A stretch of 64,000 nucleotides of DNA from Struthio camelus (taxonomy: Eukaryota; Chordata; Aves; Struthioniformes; Struthionidae): contig NC_090951.1 in NCBI RefSeq assembly GCF_040807025.1, positions 3,658,001 through 3,722,000 of the forward strand, written 5' to 3'. The notes beneath the pieces were generated by a model. It ran no database searches, was not told the origin of the DNA, and was given only the letters and a program-made list of their open reading frames with translations. Position 1 is the stretch's first letter. Each line of letters starts with the position of its first letter. Of this stretch, positions 1 through 10,689 are shown in pieces. A program made the position numbers and the translations under genes.

Positions 1-3000
1 TCCCCTCCCAAACAAAACTCAAAAACGTGGTTTGCCCCAACTTGACCTGTTCTAGGTTGAATCTTGTCTTTTGGCTTCAAAGAAAGAAAACTCCGTTGGT
101 CACTGGAGCTGTTTTGTCAGCTGCTCGTGGGTGCGTGGACCTCCTTGGCTAGCGGCTCAAGGCAAGAGGGAGAGCGACAGGGATGGGCAACGAGCAGAGG
201 GAGAAAACCAGCTTGGAGGCGAATCCAGGCCTGCGGGGTTTGCAAAATCGCTGGAAATCTCACCAGGCCAGGCGGCGGCTCATGAGATTTCTGATACTTC
301 CTACTTCTGGCTGGGGCCAGAAATACCGCAAGAACAACGCTGCATCATCACTCTCGGCCTTGGCCAGCGCTTCCCACAGCCCGGGACCGAGCCGCCTCGC
401 CGGTGTGCCTCCGGCCACCGATTTTCTCGCGCTGGGTGAAATCTCGCGGCGCTGCGCACCGTCCGGCGCAGGCAGCGTTTGGCTCGACCTGCGAGAGCCG
501 TGCGCTGAAAGGGGATGTATTTTTGGTCAAGAAATCAAATGACTTATTGGTGGAGCCAAATAACTCTTTGGGGAGCATGTGCGTGGGGCTGCAAGGCGCC
601 GGTGCAGACTGTGCCCTCTTGCAGCACCTCAGCTGGCGCTCCCAGTCGGCCCCGGTGCGGTGGGTGCAAGGTGAAATCGCGCTCCCAGGCTCCCGGATGC
701 GCTGGGACGAAGCGCTGCGGGGCCGGTGCCGTTTTGCAATCCCGCTGTGCACATTTGGGCTCGCTCCTTACCCTTTCCGCCCTCCGGCCGGGTTCGCTGT
801 ACAGAGGAAGCTCCTTTGGAGCCTCGACAAACAGACAGGAAACCGAGTCTCCCCCTGCGCGTACACATTGTCTGCCCTGGGCTAATTTTGAACAGCAAAA
901 AAACCCCATCTTATTTATTTCTTTTATTTAGAAATCCTGAGCGTTTTGCTTTGCAGGCGTCCGTGCAGCCGGGTCGGGTTGGGAAGTGCCCGGGAGCGGG
1001 CGGGAGGAGGGAGCCGCCGCTGCAGCGGGCAGTGGAGCGGCACGGCCACGGTGGCCGGAGCAGGCTCAGACACCCCATGACAGGTCATGGGATGTCATTG
1101 GGAAAAGCCTGGGTTGCCCGGCACGAAAACAACCTGCGGGCCAGCGCTGGGGCCGGCCGTCATGCCTATAGCAGAGCGGGGCGCGTGCCCACGCTCCGGA
1201 TACGCTTGGGCTAACCAGCAGCAAGGACACACGCAAAGCCGGGTGCAGCGGGGAGGTCCCTGGAGGAACATCCCCTCCCTGGGATGCCGGGGCTCCGGCA
1301 CGGTGGAAATCCCCCGGTCTAGCACGAACGCGGGAAGATGGAGCCGGAAAGTGGTCCCAGGCTGCAGCACAGGCGATGCCAGGTGGAAAACCGTGCTGGC
1401 CGCTCCACGTGCACGGCGGGGCTCGGGCGGCAGGGAAGCGTGCCGCGTTGGGTGCCCGCGGGTGGCCGGCCGCAAGGAGCTACGGCGAGACGTTCTGGGA
1501 AGTCAGAGACTCCTTGGGAGCTGGGCTTTTTTTGTTTTTTGTTTTTCGGTGCACCGGTGGGTATTTCCAGGGCAAGGTAGTGTGATGCCGGCAGGCAGAG
1601 ATTAGTCATCGCGCCAGAGTGTAAAAAGTGAAAACGCGAAGTCGAAAGCTACAAAACCTGAGGCAACTTCCCAAATCCCATCCGAAAAGCAGCAAAAGTC
1701 ACCTAAAGAGGCACAAAAAAAGTAAAAGTTCCAGTGCTGTGTTTTGTTATTGTTTTTTTTTTTGGTAAGAAACGCCATGCTTTCTTCTGAGAAAGGGGAA
1801 GCGGAGGGGCCATGGCTCCGTCGGGCTTTGTGCTCGCTGCATGCTCCCCGGCGCCGTCCCTGCCATGGGGGACCGGGACCCGGGCGAGCCGGCAATGCTG
1901 CGGTTTCCCGCAGGAGGAGAAACCTTCCCTTTTCCCTAGCGTTTTCCCAGCTCGTGGCCGTGCACGCACAGACGTGGGCATGGGGCTGCTCCGTGGTTCA
2001 CGGGCTCCAACTCAGCCATGCCCAAAAGCCCCACCGGCGATAGCAGCTTTTTGCCTTTATTTAACCCTCCCAGACCCCAGGATGGACGAGCCGCTTCCCC
2101 GTTTCCCTCCGTGCAGGGCAGAAAAGCCCCAGAGCCGCTGGCCGGCCTCGCTGCAGATGCGCAAACCACACACGGCCCGGTGCAGATGGACACGGCTAAA
2201 AATACTGCCCGGCCACAGGCGCCCCGCGGCGGCTTTGCATTCGCTTAGCCAGGGTCTGGCTTAGCCGAGCAGCTGGCGCCCAGAGGAAGGGTTAAAAATA
2301 GGGACACAGGACACTTTTCAGAAGATCCCCAAACATACGGTGATGCTCAGCCCGGGCTCAGGGGGAGCCGAGCACGTTGCAGGGCTCATTGTGACTCGCA
2401 GGGAGATGCGCAGGAGCCCCCCGGTCCTGCGCTGCAGAGGCACCGAGCTGCTCCCCCGCCGCGCAGCATCCCTCTCTTTTTTTTGGTGTTTTGTTTTCTC
2501 TCCTTCTGCCCTTTCCATCCAGGAACCACGAGCTGGCGGGGTGCCCTGAACACCAGCGGCACCGGGCACTTGGCAGTGAAGCATTTTGGAAAAAAAAAAA
2601 AAAAACCCAAAACAAAAAGCGCCAATATACAACACAGGAAATATTTGCTCACCGGGATGCTGCGACCCCAAACGCGGGGGAGCCCGCGCAGCCCCGGCGC
2701 CTGCCCCGTGCCCGGGGAAATCAGAGCTGTTATTTCAAACAGCAGCTTGTGATTTATCGCTGTAATCTCGACCGCAAGTTGAGCTGGCAGCAAGTTAGGG
2801 GAGCCGCGAGGAATAGGCTACGGGTTATCTATCTGTTTCTGCATCCTCTATGCTCTTGAGGTTTTTATTTCTTCAATATAAGAGCAAGGAAATAGGGGTT
2901 TCTGCTGAGTAAAGAGTACAAAGGAAAAAGAAGAAGAAAAAAAAAAGGCCTGGGATTTGTGCTGAAACAGCTCACGCTGGACAGTTTCTGTGCATACTAA

Positions 3001-4680
3001 TTAAAAAAAAACAAAAAACCCCTCCTGAACTTTTGAACGCCAAGGTCAGGGCAGAAACCGGAGGCAGCGGCCCTTTGCCGGCGAAAGCGATGCCCCGAGA
3101 AGAGCACGGGGCCGCGGGCTGGGCCGCGAGCGGGGCGCTGGGGGGGCTTCTGCTCTTTCTGCCCCGCAGCGGCTCCCTGCATCAGTTTTATGGCTCTCGT
3201 CTTGCAACCCGCTGCAGTCGTTTTGGGAAGCGCAGCTTTGCCCCGCTCTTAATGAGTCTTTAAATCAAAGGCGCAGCTAAAGGGCTGCATTTGCCAAACC
3301 GTACGTTGCTTCACTGTCCCGAAAGCGCTCTGGGTACGCGTTTCGGAAGCTCAGAAAACGCCCGGGCAGAGCCGCAGCTCTGCCAATCCCAAACACTAAC
3401 AGCCTGTGAGATAACAACATTCGGATCCTGATTACTTATCTTTTCTTCCGATTGCTGTTTAAAGCTTTAAACTTCATTTCCCCCAGTTTTTCCTTGCTTT
3501 AAGGACAGCTGGAAGCTAATTTTAAGCTAAACGGCAGCAAGATATGCACAATTCATGAGAGTCCAGGGTCTGGAAAGCTAATGAAAACCCCCAATTTCTT
3601 AACACTGAAGTCTGGTAGAGTCCTTTGCATCAGGTAGTCTCTGAGCTCCAGACACGTGCTGAAGAAACTCATCAGTTTTGAGCTTCTTATTCCTTGTCCT
3701 GGAGAAGAAAAGGATATTTTCCAGACTGGCTGCAGGCCGCGGAGTCTCTCCACCGTGTAGGAGTCAGACAGCATTTTAACCCACGCGGAGGAAATGACAA
3801 AGCAGTAACTCCTCTGCAAGGCGCTGGAATAGTTTTCATTAAAGAGAATCTTTGCAATAACCCAGCAGTTATTTTCCAAGCCAAAAAAAAAAAAAAAGCT
3901 TTTTCTTGGCCTTTCTGGTTTGCTAATCTACTTTGACATTTATTAACAATTATTTATTTCCTTCCCTTTGCCTGTTTATGGTGCAATTTTTCAACAAAAT
4001 AGGCATTACTCAATAATAACCTCTGCAAAAAGGCAATTATGAAATGCGAAGCAGCGCGTTGCAGGGCCGGGCCGGTGCCCTTTCTCACAGAAGAAGCTTC
4101 GGTTATAGCTCAGGCGCCGCTCGCCCAGGCCGGCTCGGCGCCGGGAGGATGGAGCCGCTGCACGGTTTGCTTTGGGCTTGCTCTGAGATGTGGGCAAATC
4201 ATTGCATGGCTTCCCCCCCCCCCCCCCATCCCGCACTCCTTTTTCAACTCTTGGAGGGTTTTGTCTGATAGGGATGTTTTTTTTCTCCTGTGTTAGAAAA
4301 ATGCACCCTCTGGGTTTGGGAAATGAGCTGGCTCCAGCGCGCAGGGCAGCGGGTGGCTGGGGGCTGCACGGGAAGGGGCACGGGACGTTCCTGCAAAGGG
4401 TAGGGGGCTTGTCCCCTCTATCTGCAGCCTTTGCAAGGAGCCGCCAGTGCCTCGGATGTGGAGAAACACATATTTAGACAGGCCTGCTTTTGGCCTCTCT
4501 TTTTCTTTCTTCCCTTTGGGTTTGTTTCTGGGGAAGATCTGCAAGAAAACAGGATTCTTGTTCCTTAGTGAAAACGCTCCGAGCTCAAAGTCTCCCACGC
4601 GTTCCTGCAGAGCTGCAAGGTAGCGCAAACACGAAAACAAAAATATCAGCCTTTCAGTGCATCATTTTAGGACCGTTTCC
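1..4680. other. GC-rich non-coding DNA
   Basis: This is unique sequence with scattered CpG-rich patches (about 350-800, 960-1480 and 3040-3190) and homopolymers (C15 at 4213). Overlapping frames on all strands are composition artefacts. An AT-richer stretch at 3380-3560 (TTAAAGCTTTAAAC words) is the only candidate regulatory piece. No exon was recognised. Confidence 0.5.
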
Positions 4681-5340
4681 TCATTTTGGCCCCCTCGGCG
4701 GGTGCGGGGAGAGCGGTGCCCTGGCCTCCCACCGGCCGGCCAGGCCCGCCGGGGCATCGCCGCTCCCGAGAGCCGCTTGCTTCGGCTCTGACAAACCGCA
4801 GCAGGGAAAAACAGGAAAAACACCTTGTGTTGGAGCAACGGAGCTAGAAAACAAAGCCCCTTTCTGCCGCGCGCCCTGTTTCGGCGCGCTGGGCTGGGAG
4901 AAGGGCGCCGAGGCCGTCCCGACCCCGCGCGGCCCCGAGCCCGGCGGCGGTGCGGGAAGCGGTGGCAGGAAGCAGGCTAGAGGAGAGCGAGGTGCCGCCG
5001 CGCACCGCTCGAAGGCGGGGGCCAGCCCGGGCCCCGTTCTGCTTCGCTGGAGCTGCTGCCTAAAATAAGCATCCTTGCTGCAGCCTTTCTGCAACCTCAT
5101 TTTCATTTTCCGACCGGTTTCCGGGCCGGGAGCCGGCCGGGCGCACCCGATGATGCGCTTTCAGCGCTGCATGCCGCCGGCGGCTGTCGGGCACCGAGCG
5201 CTGCGCAGCCCCAAGCGCCGCTGTGTTTTCCCGTGTGTTTGCCCCCGGGCCGCGGCAGCCGGCCGGTCCGAGGACGAGGCGGAGGCGCCTGCCCGACCGC
5301 CCGCTTCCCACGCTTTGCTGGGATGGGCTGAAGCTGGTCT
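4681..5340. promoter_or_regulatory. CpG island
   Basis: By hand count there are about 77 CpG dinucleotides in 660 bp of strongly GC-rich sequence, far above the vertebrate genome background and close to the number expected without CpG depletion. The density falls only at 4801-4860 and 5041-5100. Such islands usually mark promoters or Polycomb-regulated developmental loci. I found no convincing coding exon inside it. An ATG followed by a GTGAGC donor lies just to the right (5418-5454) but is weak evidence for plus-strand transcription. Confidence 0.75.
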
Positions 5341-5345
5341 CGTTC

Positions 5346-5414
5346 CTATCATATCATATCACATCGCATCATATCATCACCTCACAGCACATCACATCGT
5401 ACCCTATCCCATCA
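5346..5414. repeat. Degenerate ATATC/ACATC microsatellite
   Basis: CATATCATATCACATCGCATC and following words form an imperfect pentanucleotide repeat (ATATC, ACATC, GCATC, ATATC, TCACC, then CACATC). It abuts the right edge of the CpG island. Confidence 0.8.
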
Positions 5415-5559
5415 ATTATGGCTGCCTGCGGCTCTGCCAGACCCGTAAAGCCCGGTGAGCGCGGACTTGCTGCTTGCTCAGCGATGCTAATTCGGCGCCC
5501 TGCCCGGTGGGAGGGTCTGCCTGCTCGTCCTGCTCCGGCGCCTGAACCGCTCCGTCGCA

Positions 5560-5830
5560 GGGCCGTCTACTCAGCAATGCTGCAAGATCCACTACGTCAT
5601 AAAAACCCCTCTAAGTTATGATAAGCTCGTTAAATCATCTGAGCTCTAATAGGCAATATACATAAAACTCCCAGAGCTACTAAACCCTGCTCGAGACAAG
5701 ATTAAGTTTGGCAATAACAAATCCAATGGAGCTGCATCTATTTACACGAACTATTAAGGCATAGAGACAGGCCACAATATATTTCTTTACGTATGCCATG
5801 AATTGCGTATTCCCCAGTGCCAAGCACAGC
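5560..5830. promoter_or_regulatory. Candidate conserved non-coding element
   Basis: AT-rich, repeat-free DNA beside the CpG island contains a CRE-like TACGTCA (5593-5599), TTATGATAAG (GATA-like), CTCTAAT and ATTAAG words, and several CATAAA sites. There is no open frame of note. Composition and setting suggest an enhancer-type element, but conservation cannot be tested from one sequence. Confidence 0.3.
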
Positions 5831-7124
5831 CAAACTGCTCCCTCTGCTTATATTCAATGTGCTGCTTCTGCAGTTCAAGGGACTGAAAACATTTCTCTTC
5901 ATAATGGGATCTCAGGCTCCGTGGATCGTCTTAAATTCCCCCCAAAAACAGCTCTCTGGATCACGTGAAGTGCGAACGTCTGTACGGATGATCCCCTCCG
6001 AGAGCCTGGGAGTTAATTTACTGCTGCAGACTGTCCTCACCGCTCACCAAGGCGGCAGATGTCCTCATCTGCGTAGCTCCGAGAGAGCGCTAAAACAGCA
6101 ATGGCTTGGTTAGAGTACGGATTTCTTTTCAGCCACTTGCTCTTAGCAGTCGCCACTGAAAAGCCTGCTTTCCTCCTTGCGCAAAACAACCACAACAGTA
6201 GGGTTTGCCAAAAAAAAAAAAAAAAAGAAAAAGATGAGTTTTTAAAGAAGCAAAGGCAGTCCCTGAAATTTGGACTTGCAAAGCCTTCTGAAAGAAGTGC
6301 GTGTGGATCATAGGGGAAAATATCTCGCTAGAAATAAAGACTGTGGCCCAGGAAGCGAGCGACGGAAATGCGTTTGCGTGTGAACAGGACGGGTCCGCAG
6401 CTCCGAACCGCTCGGCCGTAGGGGTGGATTAGGGCTGATTAATTGACTAAAAGCAGCACCACTGCCCCGAGGTCGCCCAGGGTCCGGCCGTAGCGCAGCT
6501 CCGATCACAGGCTCGGGCAGGGGCCGGTACTGAGTCATTGCGAAAATCACATGCTATGTTGTTAGAGGAAAAAAAAAAAAAAGAAAAAGAAAAGAAAAAC
6601 AGCAGGTGGGATTTTCCAAAGTGCAAAGTGCTTTAGGAGCACAGCGGCACCTCCTTTGACTTGAGATACCCTGCGTTCACGCTCGCCATGCAGGCAGGAT
6701 CTTCGAGCCCCCTTTTGCCAGCCTGGGAGCACCGGTCCGGGATGCTTTCCAGGGCAGCCGCGCGTTAATCCCTCCGGCTGGCTCCTGCTGGCCGGATCCT
6801 GCCTCCCCGGCGGGCCAAGCTGGGGCCACAGGCGGGGAGCCCTGCTGGAGAGCACCTCGCTCCTCGGAGAAAGTTGGAGGGCCGTGAAAAACCATGTCCC
6901 CAAAATCACCGCTGCTTGTTCACCATTAGGAGCGACAAAGGGCCAGGCAAAAAATAGGGCGGGCACCGGCGAAGAGGGGAAAGGGCCGGGCGAAGGAGCA
7001 TCCCCACCGCCGCTCGCAGCCCTGTGGTCCCCAGCATCTCCTTTCTGCCATCCTACGCCCGCTCCGCTCCCCTCCGGCACCTCCGTGCCCTCCCCGGGAT
7101 GCCCAGACAGTCCGCGGCTGCTCC
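5831..7124. other. Unique non-coding DNA
   Basis: It contains A-rich runs at 6210 and 6570 and a GC-rich patch at 6690-7100. Nothing identifiable was seen. Confidence 0.4.
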
Positions 7125-7440
7125 GATGATAAACGTCCCAGCAGAGTCTCGGTATTATCCACCATCCGGTTTCTTATATAATCTAGTGAGTCGTTTGCTC
7201 TTTTGACTCAGCAGCTGCCCCCTTTGGCCAGGTTTGCACTGAGCTGTCACCAGGAGCAAACGGCTCCCTGCTGCGAATCGATGCAGCTAACTTAGAAACT
7301 AGGAGCTGGCAGGGAGAGTTAAAATCTCCCCTGGAGCAGGTGCACCTACGGCAGCTGGGTCCGTCTGCCATCATCCTAGCCATTCCCTGGCTTATTTAAG
7401 CTCCCCCCGAACTCCTTCACAAATCCTGCCTGCTCCTATT
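7125..7440. promoter_or_regulatory. Candidate regulatory block with AP-1/MARE site
   Basis: The block carries TGACTCAGCA at 7204-7213, a full AP-1 site (TGACTCA) extended to most of a MARE (the complement reads TGCTGAGTCA). Around it are CTTATATAATC and other AT-rich words after a GC-rich stretch. This is regulatory potential only; no exon was seen. Confidence 0.3.
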
Positions 7441-7538
7441 AACCTAAATCACTCGCTGTCGTCTGCTAAACGGGCAGAGGGAGATGGAGGAGTCGGGCTG
7501 ATGCAGGGGCTGCGGCCCGCACATGGGAGGGATGACGT

Positions 7539-7584
7539 TGCATGTGTGCACATGTGTGTGCACACGTGTGCACGCACGCGCATG
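7539..7584. repeat. 46-bp alternating purine-pyrimidine tract
   Basis: Uninterrupted purine-pyrimidine alternation (TG/CA/CG steps, including CACACGTGTGCACGCACGCG) runs for 46 bp. This is a sequence class prone to left-handed Z-DNA and to slippage. Confidence 0.9.
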
Positions 7585-8047
7585 GGGCTCGCAGAGCGCC
7601 AGGGAAGGCGGCTGCACGAGCGTCGGGGCACAGCAGCTCCAAGCAGATCACCGCAGGGAGTATTTCTTATAGACCTTCCCCAACCAGCTGTGCTAATTTG
7701 CTGACCCATTTCAAAGGGAAGCCTCTCTTAGATCTGGCACCAGGTTTCCAGCTCTTTTTGTGCCAGTGGCAGTTCAGACTCTGGTTCCTCCTTGCAGTGT
7801 GTTCGAGGGATGCTCCCCGTGAAGGAGATCCCTTTTCTGCCCGCTCACGGGTTTGCACAGTCCCGGAGCAGGAGCCACCCCTGGGCACAGCCGTGGAGGT
7901 GGCTGGCATCTTTGCAGAGGAGCCTTTCGTATTTAGGAAGTTAAGGGGGTGCTCAGTTCCCTAAAGGGATGGACTGAGAGCGAGGACAATTGCAAATAGG
8001 GCAAAACCAGCCGATGGAGAGCTGCCGGGAGCGAGCAGCAGACTCAC

Positions 8048-8179
8048 CTCACGGGCCCCGCGGCACTGGGGACCGCGGGGCGACGGCAGCCGAAGCTCCC
8101 TGCCCCGCCGCGGCTGAGCCCAGGTCACGCCGAGCCACATGATCCGCGGGGTCGGAGCAGCAACAACAACAGGAACAAT
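8048..8179 (-). other. Candidate minus-strand exon, unconfirmed
   Basis: On the minus strand a pyrimidine-rich acceptor (TTCCTCTCCCACAG) precedes 8179, and a full-consensus donor (GTGAG|GTGAGTC) follows 8048. The 132 bp between them are exactly 44 codons, open in one frame (starting IVPVVVAAPTPRIMWLG). The sequence lies in CpG-rich DNA, where open frames arise easily, and the peptide is unfamiliar and Arg/Pro-rich. It may be a coding exon, a non-coding exon or coincidence. Confidence 0.25.
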
Positions 8180-8221
8180 CTGTGGGAGAGGAACTTAGGA
8201 TGAGCCCAACTTCTCTAAAAG

Positions 8222-8230
8222 TATAAAAAG
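8222..8230 (+). promoter_or_regulatory. TATA-box match
   Basis: TATAAAAAG stands between two CpG-rich blocks (about 8040-8160 and 8270-8540), a plausible core-promoter setting with a start site expected near 8250-8260. No downstream exon was recognised on the plus strand, and a candidate exon on the opposite strand lies just to the left. Confidence 0.3.
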
Positions 8231-8540
8231 ACCCCAGGGGCCACAAAGGCATCAACTGCACGCCCTGCCCTCCCTCCCGCCGCCGCGGCCGCCTCGCAGC
8301 CCTAACGGTTGGAGGACGGAGCCGTCCTGCCATTGTGCAACGCCGCTTCTGCGTGCTTGGCACCGGCTCGCCCCGCTGCTCGCCTTCCCTCGCAGAAAAG
8401 GAAACGCAACCGCACCGATGTGTGAAGGCCCCTTGCAAGAAAGCAAACGGCTCTGCTCGGCTGCTGCCCTGCCAGGGGCTTCGCACAACCGCGCTCGGGG
8501 TCACGCTCGCGCAAAAGGAGCGAGCGAGCCCCAGGAAAAC
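8231..8540. promoter_or_regulatory. CpG-rich block
   Basis: GC- and CpG-rich sequence continues the block at 8040-8160, including CCGCCGCGGCCGCC near 8279. Together with the TATA match it could be a promoter. No coding exon is convincing in it. Confidence 0.45.
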
Positions 8541-8685
8541 GCCCTTAAAGAGCACCAGGGAAGGAAATTGCAAGCAGTCTCACTGCTTCCTCCCAAAGGA
8601 TGCTCATGCAGCTTAGGACACGTTATGTCCACCTGCCGAAGCGTCAAACAGATGTTCAGCCTCTTGCCGGATAACCCACTCGCAT

Positions 8686-8817
8686 TCAGGAAGTTTTCCT
8701 ACAGCACATGCAGTTCCCCTGTGCAGAAATCAGCCAAGCGGTGCACCAGAAACACAGCAGCCAGGAAGGGCCAAATACTTTTACTTTGGAGGTGGAAAAG
8801 ATTTTGCTCTGCCTCAT
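8686..8817 (-). other. Small ORF with signal-peptide-like N-terminus, unconfirmed
   Basis: A 43-codon minus-strand frame starts at an ATG in strong Kozak context (CTCCACCATGA). It encodes a basic N-terminus, a hydrophobic run (WLLCFWCTAWLISA) and a short Cys-rich end. It has secretory-signal character, but only about 9 residues would remain after cleavage, so it is either chance or a truncated first-exon product. Confidence 0.12.
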
Positions 8818-8989
8818 GGTGGAGAGGGGAGGAAGGGAGACAGGGAGAGGAAAGCGGAAAGCGATAGCGCATCTGCGGATCTGGTGCAATAGCCACGACC
8901 GCTCACAAGAGCCTTTTAGGCTGCAGAAAAGAGGGATGGAAAATGTGCAGGGAAATGTATTTCTGCAGGGAAAAGCCCAATTCAAGTAG

Positions 8990-10560
8990 ATGAATCACTC
9001 CATGGCTGCACACAGCTTCTTTGCTCCCTTAGCAAGATCTGCAATTTATTTATAACTCGGATCCGCTTTAGGTATTTCCTCTCCCCAGGTCACATCACAG
9101 TTACTCCACTGCTGGGACATTTTACATCTTCACTGAGTACCTGTCTCATGTAGAGGCAAGATGTGCTCAGCAGTCACTAACGAGAGCTGTCCTGAGGGGC
9201 GTGCAGGTGATTTGGGTCAGACACTGGCAATCCTGGAGGAGGCATCACCGCTGCCTCCTGCTGCCTTCAGAGCAGCTCTCTGCATTTGCCCCAAAGCCAG
9301 GCGTTTGGGCTATGCCTTTTGAAAGCCTACTTCTGAGTTGGGGAAACGCTGGCTGTGCATGAGACCTCCCATATGGCAGAAGAAGGTCCCCCGAAAACGA
9401 AGGCAAAGCCTGTAGGCTGGCCCCGCTCCGGAGCGGCTGATAGAAGGCATTTTGGGCACACAAACCCCTTCTGCAAGCCGGACCTGCAGTCTCCAAGGGA
9501 TGAGTCAGGTGCCAGTGGTTTTCACATGTCTTTTGAGCAAATCAAAAATATCACACCCCGCTGGGAACCTTGCTCCAGCCGTATCCTTAAGCCATGGTGC
9601 CCACCGCAGTGCAACTGCTGGACTAGAAAGCGCGCGATGGTGTGAAGTTTTTTGCTCGCCTTTTAGCTTGACTTAGTCTCAGAGGAAGGGCTGAGGGGTG
9701 GATGCGGCTGGGCAGTTAAGCATTGCGATTGCCATGCTGATCCCTGTAGGTCGAAGCTTTAAGGCGATCCTCTTTCACGCACAGCGTGCGCTTTGCTCCC
9801 TGGGCTGCAGAGAGCTGGGGTTTAAACGGACGCTCTTGCGAGTGAAATGATCGGAGAGAGGGGAATAGCAGGTGTGCAAATTTTCATCTTAAATTCCAGG
9901 CACTGCTGACTATTGAAAACCGATCTTCACTATTAAGGCAAACTGATGAGACCAGGGAGAAGTAGTACACCTCAGGATGTGTCACTTAAAACGCTGCCTG
10001 AGGCCACCAGCAAGGCAGCTGTGGCTTGAGTGTTTCAACACTTCTACTCTTTCTAATGAGTCACTTAAATGAAGGGGGAGCAGAGATTCCAGGAATTTTG
10101 ATTTATAAACAGATAGGAAAGGAGGAAGAAGCACAGAGATATTGGTTATGACCTAAAAATACTGTTTAGAGAAGGACAGCTGCTATTCGGCTTTGAATGT
10201 GAAGGTCCTTCAAGCCCGGGCTGTTCTCCTTCAAATGGCATCATCTAACGTTGGGAGAAGAGCGACATCTAAAAAGGAAACTGAAAGGTTTCCGCCTCGC
10301 CCATTTTCCCTCAAAAACACTTGCTCAGCCTCCAGGGTTGCAATGAGCAGGCGAATGGAAAAGCATTCGCGCTTTCTGCCTGCTGTGCAGCGCCCGGGAG
10401 AGCCCCGGGTTGATGTCCCCAGGTGGCCTTCCCACTCTAAGATGGGGAAGTTGGACCCATCCCCGCAGCTGGAGGGCTTTGGGACACATGGGAGTTGCCC
10501 AGGAGTATGAGAAGACATTCATAAAACTACTGGAGGAGTATTTGCAAAAGCCAAGCATTT
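8990..10560. other. Unique non-coding DNA
   Basis: Moderate GC, no repeat family recognised, and no frame with coding character. I see nothing specific in it. Confidence 0.4.
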
Positions 10561-10618
10561 TTTTTTTTAAAAGTGTCTAATAAATGACCTTTATCTTTCC
10601 TTTTATTTTCACTTTCAG

Positions 10619-10681
10619 GCTCTTGCCTTCCAGAGGTCAAGCAGTGTAAAGAGCTTGGCAGAGCCAAAAAGGCATGATTAA
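10619..10681 (+). other. Candidate terminal exon, unconfirmed
   Basis: A long pyrimidine tract (TTATCTTTCCTTTTATTTTC, then ACTTTCAG) ends at 10618. The next 20 codons are open (ALAFQRSSSVKSLAEPKRHD) and stop at TAA 10679-10681. Acceptor quality is high, but the coding evidence is short. It could also be a non-coding exon. Confidence 0.2.
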
Positions 10682-10689
10682 TCCTTCTC

